Source of the DNA: Pseudomonadales bacterium
Lineage (GTDB): Bacteria > Pseudomonadota > Gammaproteobacteria > Pseudomonadales > JAHRWD01
Direction of reading: 5' to 3'
Assembly (NCBI GenBank): GCA_029210125.1
Contig: JARGPR010000003.1
Location: 1 to 64,000 of the forward strand
Length of the DNA: 64,000 nucleotides
Part shown: piece after piece, positions 39,451 through 48,145 of the stretch
How positions within the stretch are numbered: position 1 is the first letter of the stretch
How the letters are laid out: each line of letters starts with the position of its first letter
Program-made: the position numbers and the translations under genes
The notes under the pieces: generated by a model
The model's database searches: none
Told to the model about the DNA's origin: nothing
Seen by the model: the letters and a program-made list of their open reading frames with translations, nothing else

Positions 39451-39744
39451 TTAAACCGCCTCAAAAATATCCTCCATATTCTGTGCCAACAGGAAATCCC
39501 GTTCGGTGATTCCGTCCGCTTCGTGGGTCACCAGATCAACACTGACCTTATTGTATACATTATTCCACTCTGGATGATGATCGTGGCGCTCCGCTAGTAA
39601 CGCTACTTGCGTCATAAAACCAAAAGCCTCAATAAAATCGAGAAATGAATACTCCCGATGCAATTTGCCATTTCGCAAGATCCAGTGGGATTGCTCCGAT
39701 AAAAATGACTGCAGTTGTTGTTCCGTCGCGATAGTTATCGACAT
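39451..39744 (-). CDS. phhB: 4a-hydroxytetrahydrobiopterin dehydratase (pterin-4a-carbinolamine dehydratase)
   Basis: 97 residues. [32 protein letters not shown] is split by the conserved sites, and [17 protein letters not shown] holds the catalytic H-HHP-W-N-Y cluster, with [13 protein letters not shown] after it. The enzyme recycles the pterin cofactor of phenylalanine hydroxylase in Pseudomonas-like bacteria. No phenylalanine hydroxylase lies in the window. Monocistronic, divergent from the acyl-CoA synthetase gene. Confidence 0.93.
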   Translation of the reverse strand: MSITIATEQQLQSFLSEQSHWILRNGKLHREYSFLDFIEAFGFMTQVALLAERHDHHPEWNNVYNKVSVDLVTHEADGITERDFLLAQNMEDIFEAV

Positions 39745-39963
39745 TTTTTCTCCGATTTTTAGATCAATAGCTCGATAAATTTGCCTGGATCACCCTTGCT
39801 ACCAGACTTTAGTTCAGCAAACCACGGCTCATGCTGTACAATATGCCGGCGTATTTAACGCCCCGGTTGAGGTCATTTGGACCTTTGCGTAGGAGCAAAC
39901 TCAGCTCCCATGCAAAGACCTCGTACATTAATTTTTAACAAATATCCAAACAAGGTAATGACT

Positions 39964-41652
39964 ATGCCCCTATCGATAGAAGAAGCCAACAAACGGTTAT
40001 TAGCCGCCCCAGGCGGAATGTTTGAGATGGAAGATGTGACCGTAAAGGGCGTCGATCTCAAATCCTGGAAAATGGCACCGAAAAACCTGCGTCAGGTATT
40101 GGAAAATACCCGAAACTTCTTCGATCGTGACTACATTGTCTATGAAGGCGAGCGTGTTACCTACGAGCAAAATTACCACGCGGTAGCCAAACTGGCTAAT
40201 ATTCTCCAACAAAAATATAACATCCAAAAAGGCGACCGTGTTGCCCTCGCGATGCGTAATTACCCTGAATGGCCAGTGGTTTTCTGGGCAGTTACCAGTA
40301 TCGGAGCGGTTATCGTACCTCTTAATGCATGGTGGAAGGGTACAGAACTCGCGTACGGTTTGGCCGACTCCAACGCCAAATTATTATTTGCAGATCAACA
40401 ACGTCTCGAGATGGCTCAAAGTCATCTTGAAGAGCTGCCCAACCTGAAAAATTTAGTGTTAATCCGCGAAGGTGATCTGCCAGCAGGTGCTGAACGTTAC
40501 GAAGATATACTCGGCACACCCTCCGCCGACGATCAGATTCCCGATGTTGAAGTAGCACCCGATGATGATTGCACCATCTTTTATACCTCTGGAACGACCG
40601 GTAATCCAAAGGGTGCTTTGGGCTCCCACCGTAATCTCTGCTCCAACCTGATCAGTGGTGCATTTGTACGAATGCGTACCGAAATCCGTTATGGTCGTGT
40701 ACCGGTTCCTGCAACCGAGCAATCCGGCCACTTGCTGTCTGTTCCTCTATTCCACGCAACCGGTTGCCATGCCATGTTGTGCGGTAATACCTTTGCCGGC
40801 AACAAGATTGTTTTGATGTATAAATGGGACCCGGAAGATGCGATTAAACTGATTGAAACTGAAAAACTCGCCTCATTCGGCGGAGTACCTTCAATGGTTT
40901 GGCAGGTACTTGAATCTCCGAACTTTGCGAAGGCAGACCTTTCATGTGTTGAAAGCATTGGTTACGGCGGTGCTCCCTCTTCCCCAGAACTGGTTCGCCG
41001 GATCCAGGAATCATTCCCGCAGGTTAAACCCAGCAATGGCTATGGCTTGACCGAAACATCGGCTTTAACCACCTCCTGCTCAGCGGAAGATTACGAAACC
41101 AAGCCAAGCAGTGCGGGTGTACAGGCACCGGTCTGCGAAGTAAAAATTGTTGATGAGAGCGGCGAAGCCGTGCCCACTGAAAGCCTGGGTGAGATCTGGA
41201 TCAAAGGACCTCAGGTAATCTCTGAATACTGGAACAAACCAGAAGCCAACAAAAAAAGCTTCAGCGATGGCTGGTTACACACTGGCGATATTGGTCGCCT
41301 GGACGAAGATGGCTTCCTTTACATTGCTGACCGCGCTAAGGATATGCTGATTCGCGGCGGTGAAAACGTTTACTGTGTAGAGGTTGAAAGCGCACTCTAC
41401 AGCCACCCAGATGTTATGGACGCTGCGGTTGTTGGTATTCCTCATCGGGTACTCGGCGAAGAAGTTGGTGCGCTGGTGCAAATTCGCCCCGGCGGGTCAG
41501 TGAGCGAGCAGGAGCTAAAAGATCACGTCAAATCTCAACTAGCTGGTTTTAAAGTTCCGGTTCGCATCGATCAACTGGACGAACCCCTGCCCCGCAATGC
41601 TAATGGCAAAATCATGAAACCGGATGTTAAGAAGATTATGAATATTTCTTAA
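39964..41652 (+). CDS. Acyl-CoA synthetase (class I adenylate-forming)
   Basis: About 562 residues from the ATG at 39964, chosen because AAGG lies 8 bases upstream; longer starts begin at 39877. IFYTSGTTGNPKGA is the phosphate-binding loop, GYGLTETSA the substrate motif, DGWLHTGDIGRLDEDGFL the ATP/AMP motif, and RNANGKIMKPDVKKI the C-terminal catalytic lysine region. It makes acyl-CoA from a carboxylate, ATP and CoA. Fatty- or branched-chain acids are the likely substrates from context. A terminator follows at 41.67 kb, before an MFS carrier gene. Confidence 0.93.
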   Translation: MPLSIEEANKRLLAAPGGMFEMEDVTVKGVDLKSWKMAPKNLRQVLENTRNFFDRDYIVYEGERVTYEQNYHAVAKLANILQQKYNIQKGDRVALAMRNYPEWPVVFWAVTSIGAVIVPLNAWWKGTELAYGLADSNAKLLFADQQRLEMAQSHLEELPNLKNLVLIREGDLPAGAERYEDILGTPSADDQIPDVEVAPDDDCTIFYTSGTTGNPKGALGSHRNLCSNLISGAFVRMRTEIRYGRVPVPATEQSGHLLSVPLFHATGCHAMLCGNTFAGNKIVLMYKWDPEDAIKLIETEKLASFGGVPSMVWQVLESPNFAKADLSCVESIGYGGAPSSPELVRRIQESFPQVKPSNGYGLTETSALTTSCSAEDYETKPSSAGVQAPVCEVKIVDESGEAVPTESLGEIWIKGPQVISEYWNKPEANKKSFSDGWLHTGDIGRLDEDGFLYIADRAKDMLIRGGENVYCVEVESALYSHPDVMDAAVVGIPHRVLGEEVGALVQIRPGGSVSEQELKDHVKSQLAGFKVPVRIDQLDEPLPRNANGKIMKPDVKKIMNIS

Positions 41653-41666
41653 CCTTTGGGTGATTT

Positions 41667-41691
41667 AAGCCGCCCCCAGGGGCGGCTTTTT
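41667..41691 (+). terminator. Terminator after the acyl-CoA synthetase gene
   Basis: AGCCGCCCC (41668-41676), loop CA, GGGGCGGCT (41679-41687), then T's. A strong rho-independent terminator. Confidence 0.93.
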
Positions 41692-41856
41692 TATGCCTGC
41701 TTGTTTCTCCCCTCACATCCTTATTTCCACGCACCTGTTCCGCAGCTCACCGTTATTCCAATCTTATAGTCGTTTTATAGAACGACCATAAATGTGCCAT
41801 ACTGGTGTGCTGCCCCAATAAAAAGAATCGATCGCTAAGAAAGCCCGGAATCCAAT

Positions 41857-43134
41857 ATGACCCAAAACACCCCAACCGACGATCTGACAACACCAAGAAA
41901 ATTCGCTGGCTGGCGAATGACCGGAATTGCTTTTTATCTCGATTTTATTCAGGTCGGTTTCTTCTTTTACTCCTTCGGGATCTTCTTCATGGCACTGACC
42001 GAAGAGTTCGGAGCAACGCGCCTGGGTGTATCCCTGGCTTTTATGATTAGTAGTATTGTTGGCGCTATTTTTGGGCCTTTCATTGGGCAGTTGCTGGATA
42101 AACAAAGCTCCATCAAGCCAATCATGATCGTCGGTGCATTGATGCTGGCAACAGGCTACGGTTTGCTCAGCCAGATCACCGCAATGTGGCAGTTCTACTT
42201 TATTGCCGGCACCCTTTTAGCCATTGGTGGATCTACCATGGGTGGTCAATCCTCCAGCAAACTGGTCGCCAACTGGTTTGTAAAAAAACGTGGCGTTGCC
42301 CTGGGGGTGGCCACCATGGGTATCTCTGGTTCCGGTGTACTGATGCCCGCCCTCTCCTCATTTTTGATTGATGAATTTGGCTGGCGTCAAAGCTATATGA
42401 TCTACGCGATCAGTATCCTGGTGTTAGTAATCCCGGTGATTCTGATCTGGGTTGTAACCAAGCCCGAGGATATCGGTCAGCTGCCCGATGGTGAGATCAT
42501 CATAAAAGATGCCCCCCCGGTTGCAATCAAACCTCAAACTGAATGGACTAGTGCAGCCATTCTAAAATCATCGAACTTCTGGCTGATAGCCCTAACCTTC
42601 TCAATATTGACTGGTGTTTTCCAGGCCATATTGCTGCACATGGTGCCGCAGTTTATGGATATGGGTTTCGACATCGAAGAAGCTGCATTCGCCCTATCGG
42701 TCGCCGCCACCCTTGGGGTGTTGGGGAAAATACTTTTCGGCTGGCTAACTGACAATTTCCACCCTCGAGTGGCGGTTTGGGTATGTATTGCAACCCAGGC
42801 CATTGGTGCACTGGGCATTTTAATGTTCGATGACTACCTGTTGTTGCTTACAGCCTCTGCCATATACGGGTTTGGAATGGGTGGCGTGGTGCCACTCAAT
42901 GGGGCCATATCCGGCGCAGCGTTTGGTCGTTTATCCTTCGGTAGAGTATTGGGACTAATGCGACCTGCAACCCTGCCGATTCAAGGCGCAACGACACCTG
43001 TCGCGGGTTGGATTTATGATCAAACTGGTAATTATTTATATGCTTTCGAAATGTATTTTGGTGCATGGTTGATCGCTGCCATCGCTATTGCCCTGGTCAA
43101 ATTACCAGATAGCCCGGCTGCCACGAACAAATAA
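41857..43134 (+). CDS. MFS transporter (monocarboxylate/oxalate-formate antiporter-like)
   Basis: 425 residues, 12 predicted membrane segments. GAIFGPFIGQLLDKQSS is the MFS signature loop after TM2, and NWFVKKRGVALGVATMGISG with GWRQSYMIYAIS are typical of the MCT/OFA branch. It probably takes up a carboxylic acid. The position after the acyl-CoA synthetase suggests it brings in that enzyme's substrate (inference), although a terminator and a gap of about 200 bases separate them. Confidence 0.88.
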   Translation: MTQNTPTDDLTTPRKFAGWRMTGIAFYLDFIQVGFFFYSFGIFFMALTEEFGATRLGVSLAFMISSIVGAIFGPFIGQLLDKQSSIKPIMIVGALMLATGYGLLSQITAMWQFYFIAGTLLAIGGSTMGGQSSSKLVANWFVKKRGVALGVATMGISGSGVLMPALSSFLIDEFGWRQSYMIYAISILVLVIPVILIWVVTKPEDIGQLPDGEIIIKDAPPVAIKPQTEWTSAAILKSSNFWLIALTFSILTGVFQAILLHMVPQFMDMGFDIEEAAFALSVAATLGVLGKILFGWLTDNFHPRVAVWVCIATQAIGALGILMFDDYLLLLTASAIYGFGMGGVVPLNGAISGAAFGRLSFGRVLGLMRPATLPIQGATTPVAGWIYDQTGNYLYAFEMYFGAWLIAAIAIALVKLPDSPAATNK

Positions 43135-43284
43135 CGCCCAGGAAAGCCGGTTTTTTAGCCAGTCGTTCACAATTCAAACAGATATCACTCTTTTATATGG
43201 CGTTGATTCAATACCTTACGCTTTTTGCAGTGCTACAATTACACCCTGAAAGAAACAACCCCAATTACTCTAAGGAGCTATTGA

Positions 43285-44037
43285 ATGAACTCAAAAATAT
43301 TAGCCGCTGGATTAGCTGGCCTTTTGGCATGCGCACCCGTTTCTGCCGACATGCTATTTGGACTTTACGTCAAAGCGGGGGGTTGGAGTCAGAGCCCTTC
43401 CGGTGAGTTTGGTGACAACCACGCCAATATGTTCGATCTCGAAACCGACCTTGGAATGGACAGCGAAACCGGTTCCATGGTTTCAATCGCTGTAGAGCAT
43501 TTTGTTCCGCTCATCCCAAACATAAAAGTTGAACGCACAGATTTGAGCTTCACCAGTGCCGGAACCATGAGCAAGACCGTGATATTTGACAACGTTACCT
43601 TTGTCACTGGAACAACTGTCACCAGTGATATTGACTTATCCCATACCGATTTCATTCTTTATTATGAAATACTCGATAACTGGGTATCGCTCGATATCGG
43701 ATTGAACGTAAAGGTTTTTGATGGCGAGTTAGCTGTTACCCACAGCGTTGCGGGTACCGGTAAAACTGATCTCTCGGATACAGTGCCGATGCTATACGGA
43801 AAAGCCCAGTTTGATCTTCCCTTCAGTGGCCTGAGCGCAGGTGCAGAGGGCAGCTATATTGGCTACGATGGTGATTCTTTCACCGACCTACGGGGCTACA
43901 TTGGTTATGAATTCATGTTCGGATTAGGCATTGAATTAGGTGTTCGTAACATTAGCCTAAAATTTGACGACCTTGATGACGCGGTTATCGACACTACCTT
44001 TGAAGGCGGATACCTCAGCGCAACCTTCCACCTGTAA
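43285..44037 (+). CDS. TIGR04219 family outer-membrane beta-barrel protein
   Basis: 250 residues. A signal peptide (about residues 1-21, SADMLFG follows the cut) is followed by alternating hydrophobic strands typical of an outer-membrane barrel and a C-terminal aromatic-hydrophobic strand (GGYLSATFHL). The GLYVKAGGWSQSPSGEFGD start and VELE-type strands match the TIGR04219 family, small OM barrels of unknown function. AAGGAG lies 8 bases before the ATG. A hairpin at 44062 follows. Confidence 0.85.
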   Translation: MNSKILAAGLAGLLACAPVSADMLFGLYVKAGGWSQSPSGEFGDNHANMFDLETDLGMDSETGSMVSIAVEHFVPLIPNIKVERTDLSFTSAGTMSKTVIFDNVTFVTGTTVTSDIDLSHTDFILYYEILDNWVSLDIGLNVKVFDGELAVTHSVAGTGKTDLSDTVPMLYGKAQFDLPFSGLSAGAEGSYIGYDGDSFTDLRGYIGYEFMFGLGIELGVRNISLKFDDLDDAVIDTTFEGGYLSATFHL

Positions 44038-44061
44038 CTGTTTAGTCACTCTCTAACGGCG

Positions 44062-44091
44062 GAATGAACCACCTCTCTCGGTGGTTCATTC
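44062..44091. terminator. 12-bp hairpin between two convergent genes
   Basis: GAATGAACCACC (44062-44073), loop TCTCTC, GGTGGTTCATTC (44080-44091). There is no T-tract, so it may act as an end-processing hairpin rather than an intrinsic terminator. Confidence 0.55.
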
Positions 44092-44126
44092 ATCTAGCTG
44101 CTTCCTACAAATCGCTAGTCTTGCTC

Positions 44127-44426
44127 TTACCGAGGGATATTCGACAGATGTTTCTTCGGTTCTTTTGCTGCTCGGAACAGCAGCGCAATTTTCCCGACCC
44201 GCTGAATACACTCACAATTACAGTCTTTCGTAATTTTTTCTAGCAGCTCCTTTAGCTGCTCACGGCCGGTACTGATCCGTACTTTAATCAACTCATGGTC
44301 ATCCAGCGCCCGCTGTAATTCAGCAAAAACTGATTCGGACAGGCCATTCTCAGCAATAGTCACCACAGGTTTAAGACCATGACCTAGAGTACGGAACTGT
44401 TTTTTTTGTGCTTGGGTAAGTTGCAT
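44127..44426 (-). CDS. yhbY: YhbY-type CRM-domain RNA-binding protein
   Basis: 99 residues forming one CRM domain. LTQAQKKQFRTLGHGLKPVVTI at the start, GLSESVFAELQRALDDHELIKVR, and the CRM loop QRVGKIALLFR at the end. YhbY associates with pre-50S ribosomes in E. coli and helps their assembly. The gene follows ubiA leftward (gap of about 25 bases), likely in one transcript with znuCB. Confidence 0.92.
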   Translation of the reverse strand: MQLTQAQKKQFRTLGHGLKPVVTIAENGLSESVFAELQRALDDHELIKVRISTGREQLKELLEKITKDCNCECIQRVGKIALLFRAAKEPKKHLSNIPR

Positions 44427-44451
44427 TGGTTTCCTATTTTAAAAATCTAAT

Positions 44452-45354
44452 TTAGATAAAGCTAAGGGCGATACCGGCAAAAATGGCTGCACCGACCCAG
44501 TTATTGTTCAAAAAAGCACGGAAGCAAGCATCCCTGGCCCGGTCACGGATAATATATTGCTGGTAGCCAAACAACCCCACAGCCACCAACAGACCGATAT
44601 AATAAGTAGGCCCCAATGGCACATGTTGCACCAGCAACCACAGACTAAACAGCGTCAAACCCTGCAGCATACCGACAATCGTTTTATCCGCTTCAGCGAA
44701 CAGTATCGCGGTCGATTTGACACCCATTTTAATATCATCATCCCGATCAACCATCGCATAAAGCGTGTCATAGGCGATAGTCCAAACAACATTGGCCCCA
44801 AACAATAGCCAGGCTACCCGGGGCACTTCACCGGTTTCTGCAGCAAAAGCCATTGGGATACCCCAACCGAAAGCTGCACCCAATACCGCCTGAGGGTAAT
44901 AGGTGTAGCGTTTCATAAAGGGGTAACAAGCCGCCAGCAGCAGTGCTCCACCGGACAGATATATCGTGAGCGTATTGGTTTGTAATACCAGCATCAGAGC
45001 AATTAAACTCAGCAATACAAACAGGATCAGTGCCTCCCGGCCACTAACCCTGCCGCTCGGTATTGGCCGATCCTTTGTACGTTTTACATGGCCATCCAGA
45101 TTGCGATCAGCGAAGTCATTGATCACACACCCAGCCGAACGCATCAATCCAATCCCAAGGGTAAAAATCAACAGGTTCTGCCAAGAGGGTATTCCCTCTG
45201 CCGCCAGCCACAGAGCCCACCAGGTTGGCCACAGCAACAGTAAAATACCGATGGGGCGATTCAACCTTGCCAGCTCAATAAAATCTGGCGCGCGTCTACG
45301 CGCCCGCGACAATTTATGCGAGAGTGCTTGAAATAAAGGATGTTCAAAATTCAT
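44452..45354 (-). CDS. ubiA: 4-hydroxybenzoate polyprenyltransferase
   Basis: 300 residues, about nine membrane segments. The two prenyl-transferase aspartate motifs are visible: [21 protein letters not shown] is split by the conserved NDFADRNLD, and [13 protein letters not shown] is the second. It adds the octaprenyl chain to 4-hydroxybenzoate in ubiquinone synthesis. Its start overlaps the znuB stop by 4 bases (ATGA), an unusual link between zinc uptake and quinone synthesis. No ubiC lies next to it. Confidence 0.96.
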   Translation of the reverse strand: MNFEHPLFQALSHKLSRARRRAPDFIELARLNRPIGILLLLWPTWWALWLAAEGIPSWQNLLIFTLGIGLMRSAGCVINDFADRNLDGHVKRTKDRPIPSGRVSGREALILFVLLSLIALMLVLQTNTLTIYLSGGALLLAACYPFMKRYTYYPQAVLGAAFGWGIPMAFAAETGEVPRVAWLLFGANVVWTIAYDTLYAMVDRDDDIKMGVKSTAILFAEADKTIVGMLQGLTLFSLWLLVQHVPLGPTYYIGLLVAVGLFGYQQYIIRDRARDACFRAFLNNNWVGAAIFAGIALSFI

Positions 45355-46148
45355 CGTTGATATCCGTGCCTCCGGTAAGTTCCGGCAAAAATCAGGATAA
45401 ACAGTACGGTAGCTGCCAACACAACACTAGGACCAGTTGGTGTATCGAATTGATAGGAGCCGGATAAGCCAGCCACCACCGCCAGGCAACCGATAATACT
45501 GGCGATAATCGCCATCTGCTCCGGTGTTTTTGCCAAATAGCGCGCTGTTGCAGCGGGAATAATCAATAGTGAAGTGATCAACAGAATACCGACAATCTTC
45601 ATCGCGATTGCAATGACCAACGCAATCATCAACATGAGCGCAAGCTTAACCGGTCGCACCGCAATGCCCTCAACCTCTGCAAGCTCTTCATGCAATGTAA
45701 TTGACAGCAGTGGTTTCCACAAAAAACCAAGCAGTAGCAGGATGATCGGGCCGCCAATCAAAATCCAGTACAGGTCCTCCAAACTTACTGCCAGCAGATC
45801 ACCAAATAGTAAACTCATCAGATCAACCCTTACCTCAAGCAGTGCCACCAGCACCAGCCCTGCAGAAAGGCTGCCATGAGCCAAAATACCAAGCAGGGTA
45901 TCCGTGGCGATCGCCTGATTATGCTCAAGAGCAACCAGCACCCCCGCTATCGCCAGGCAAACCACAACCACTGCAACATTTAGGTTAAGCTCCAGCATAA
46001 ACCCCAGCGCTATACCAAGCAGCGCTGAATGGGCCAATGTATCGCCGAAATAGGACATGCGCCGCCAAACCACGAAGGCTCCAAGCGGACCGCAAACTAG
46101 CGCTATTCCGATACCCGCAAGCAGAGCATGTAATAAAAAGTCACTCAT
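45351..46148 (-). CDS. znuB: High-affinity zinc ABC transporter permease ZnuB
   Basis: 265 residues and about eight membrane segments. [42 protein letters not shown] near the N-terminus contains the conserved ABC-3 motif [13 protein letters not shown], and [25 protein letters not shown] is the ABC-3 family signature. It forms the membrane channel of the zinc importer with ZnuC and ZnuA. Leftward operon znuC-znuB-ubiA. Confidence 0.95.
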   Translation of the reverse strand: MSDFLLHALLAGIGIALVCGPLGAFVVWRRMSYFGDTLAHSALLGIALGFMLELNLNVAVVVVCLAIAGVLVALEHNQAIATDTLLGILAHGSLSAGLVLVALLEVRVDLMSLLFGDLLAVSLEDLYWILIGGPIILLLLGFLWKPLLSITLHEELAEVEGIAVRPVKLALMLMIALVIAIAMKIVGILLITSLLIIPAATARYLAKTPEQMAIIASIIGCLAVVAGLSGSYQFDTPTGPSVVLAATVLFILIFAGTYRRHGYQR

Positions 46149-46156
46149 GATCGCAC

Positions 46157-46936
46157 CTAAACATTGGTATCTGAAGGTGAACGGGGAAAGCGCGGAGACG
46201 AAATTTTGCCATCAAGGTGGTGGTGATGATCGTGTTGATGGTTGTACAACGCGATATCTTCCTGATAACCCTCACCAAATAACGCAGTAAATTCGGGATC
46301 ATGGCTGACTTTTTGGGGCGAACCCTGACAACAAATATGCTGATTAAGGCAGATCACATGATCGGTTTTTGCCATGACCAGGTGCAGATCATGACTCACC
46401 ATTAAAACGGTACAGCCATATTGCTCTTTAATATAGGTAATCAGTTGATACAGTTCCAGCTGACCGGAAACGTCCACCCCCTGAACCGGCTCATCCAGTA
46501 CTAGCAACTGGGGTCTGCGCAAAATCGCACGGGACAGCAGCACACGCTGAAACTCACCGCCCGACACATGCTGGATCGGGCTAAGCCGCAGATGCAAAAT
46601 ACCGGTATCGTTGAGTACCCGGTCAATCTCACTACGTTTGGTACCCTGAGCCATCAACAAAAATCGCTCGACAGTCAATGGCAAGGTTGGTTCGATATGA
46701 AGCTTCTGTGGCATATAACCAACACTGGGTTTTTCACGCCACTTAACCTCGCCGGTGGTGGGTTTAATCAGCCCCAAAATCAACCGAATCAATGTAGTTT
46801 TTCCGGAACCGTTGGGGCCGATCAGCGTAGTAATCTCCTGCTCATGCAGCTCCAGATTGACATGATCGAGAATCGCTCGACCCTGACGAACAACCGAAAC
46901 ATCTTGAAGATTTAAAATTGAAATGTGGTCAGGCAT
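46157..46936 (-). CDS. znuC: Zinc ABC transporter ATP-binding protein ZnuC
   Basis: About 259 residues from the ATG at 46936; a TTG at 46975 would add 13 residues. Walker A GPNGSGKTTL, signature VSGGEFQRVLLSRAI, Walker B LLVLDEPVQGVD and the H-loop SHDLHLV are intact. ICLNQHICCQGSPQ and a histidine-rich tail (NHQHDHHHHLDG) are typical of ZnuC, and the tail probably binds zinc. It is divergent from znuA, the usual arrangement. No zur gene is present in the window. Confidence 0.95.
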   Translation of the reverse strand: MPDHISILNLQDVSVVRQGRAILDHVNLELHEQEITTLIGPNGSGKTTLIRLILGLIKPTTGEVKWREKPSVGYMPQKLHIEPTLPLTVERFLLMAQGTKRSEIDRVLNDTGILHLRLSPIQHVSGGEFQRVLLSRAILRRPQLLVLDEPVQGVDVSGQLELYQLITYIKEQYGCTVLMVSHDLHLVMAKTDHVICLNQHICCQGSPQKVSHDPEFTALFGEGYQEDIALYNHQHDHHHHLDGKISSPRFPRSPSDTNV

Positions 46937-47032
46937 CGGCTGAATGGGACTTTCCGGGATCAAAAACGCTGCCAAATGACAGCAAAATAGGTTCGGCGCT
47001 TCGGAGCAAGATAGCTCTCAAGCCGAGTCGCG

Positions 47033-47045
47033 GGGTATTATACCC
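47033..47045. promoter_or_regulatory. Candidate Zur operator between znuC and znuA
   Basis: GGGTAT-T-ATACCC is a 13-base palindrome in the divergent region, about 30 bases before the znuA start. Zur boxes in gammaproteobacteria have a GTTATA-centred palindrome around a similar TAT-ATA core. The match is partial, so the assignment rests on position and symmetry. Confidence 0.4.
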
Positions 47046-47073
47046 GTTTGATCGAAATGGGTTAGGTAAGAAA

Positions 47074-48081
47074 ATGAACTATAAAAGAACCCCGTGGTTT
47101 GCATTGAAACGCAATCCTGTTCCACTGTTAGCAGCACTAATACTCACCCTCAGCAGCTCAATTAGCTACGGGCAGCCGATCAAACTGATCGCCAGTGTAC
47201 AGCCCGTTCAAATGATCGTGTCGGCAATCTCCAATGGCGTAGCAGAACCTTCGGTATTGGTACCCGCCGGGGCTACCCCCCATGAATACAGTCTTAAACC
47301 CTCCAACGTACGCGATATCAGCAACGCCGATCTACTTTTCTGGATAGGCCCGTCCCTGGAAACCTTCCTGGAAAAAACCCTAAACAAATTTACCCAGAAA
47401 ACCGGCCTACGTGTGGTTTCGTTAATCGAGTCGCCAGGGTTAACACGGATCCACCTCGATAGCGAACATCAACACCACGACGATCATCAACACCACGACG
47501 ATCATCATCATTCGGTGAAAAAACTCTCCAGCCAAGAAACCTCAGCAACAGAAAACCTCGACCCCCATATTTGGTTAGACCCACTAAACGCGCTGGCCAT
47601 GGCACAACAGGTTACCGCCATATTATCTGAAACAGACCCCAGCCATACTCAACAATACCAGCAAAACCTGCAGCTATTTCAGCAGCGCATCACCCAACTC
47701 GACCAACAACTCTCGCCACAATTCAACAAAATAAAGGAGCGAGGTTATTTTGTATTCCACGATGCCTACAGCTACTTCGAGCAACGTTATGGACTTAACC
47801 GACTCGGTGAATTCAGCGTCAACGAAAGCAAACCCAGCGTAAAAAAAATGATGGAAATTCAAGCCATCATTAAACAGGGCAAAGCCGTTTGTATTTTTTC
47901 AGAGCCGCAATTTAACCCCGCTCTTATCGATGCCGTAACACGTGGCACCGACATACGCCGCGCATCACTTGACCCTTTAGGTGATAGCTATAACTACTCC
48001 AAACCAGACGCTGAACATTACTTTGAATTTATGTATCAGTTCGCTGATCAGTTTATTGACTGCCTCTCAGGGACAAGGTGA
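47074..48081 (+). CDS. znuA: Zinc-binding periplasmic protein ZnuA
   Basis: 335 residues from the ATG at 47074, the first start with a signal peptide (TALILTL region, about residues 12-30) and a ribosome binding site (TAGGTAAG). GATPHEYSLKPS, the histidine-rich loop (EHQHHDDHQHHDDHHH, about residues 131-148), DPHIWLDP, FVFHDAYSYFEQRYGL and IFSEPQFNP are ZnuA/cluster A-I metal-binding features. Zinc is bound by histidines of the HEY, HIW and FHD motifs and an acidic residue. The flexible histidine loop is typical of zinc rather than manganese binders. Confidence 0.95.
   Translation: MNYKRTPWFALKRNPVPLLAALILTLSSSISYGQPIKLIASVQPVQMIVSAISNGVAEPSVLVPAGATPHEYSLKPSNVRDISNADLLFWIGPSLETFLEKTLNKFTQKTGLRVVSLIESPGLTRIHLDSEHQHHDDHQHHDDHHHSVKKLSSQETSATENLDPHIWLDPLNALAMAQQVTAILSETDPSHTQQYQQNLQLFQQRITQLDQQLSPQFNKIKERGYFVFHDAYSYFEQRYGLNRLGEFSVNESKPSVKKMMEIQAIIKQGKAVCIFSEPQFNPALIDAVTRGTDIRRASLDPLGDSYNYSKPDAEHYFEFMYQFADQFIDCLSGTR
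47467..47502 (+). repeat. 18-bp tandem repeat coding the ZnuA histidine loop
   Basis: Two exact copies of CATCAACACCACGACGAT, in frame (HQHHDD twice), followed by CATCATCAT. Expansion or contraction would change the number of zinc-binding histidines without breaking the frame. Confidence 0.8.
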
Positions 48082-48145
48082 AGCCCATAAAAATGAATTG
48101 AATAGGTCGCTGTTTGCATGCTAAACCGCACTTGTACGTCGACCT

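Noticed and set aside
47033-47045. Fur box near znuA
   Set aside because: The palindrome lacks the TGATAATCATTA core, so Zur is the better suggestion.
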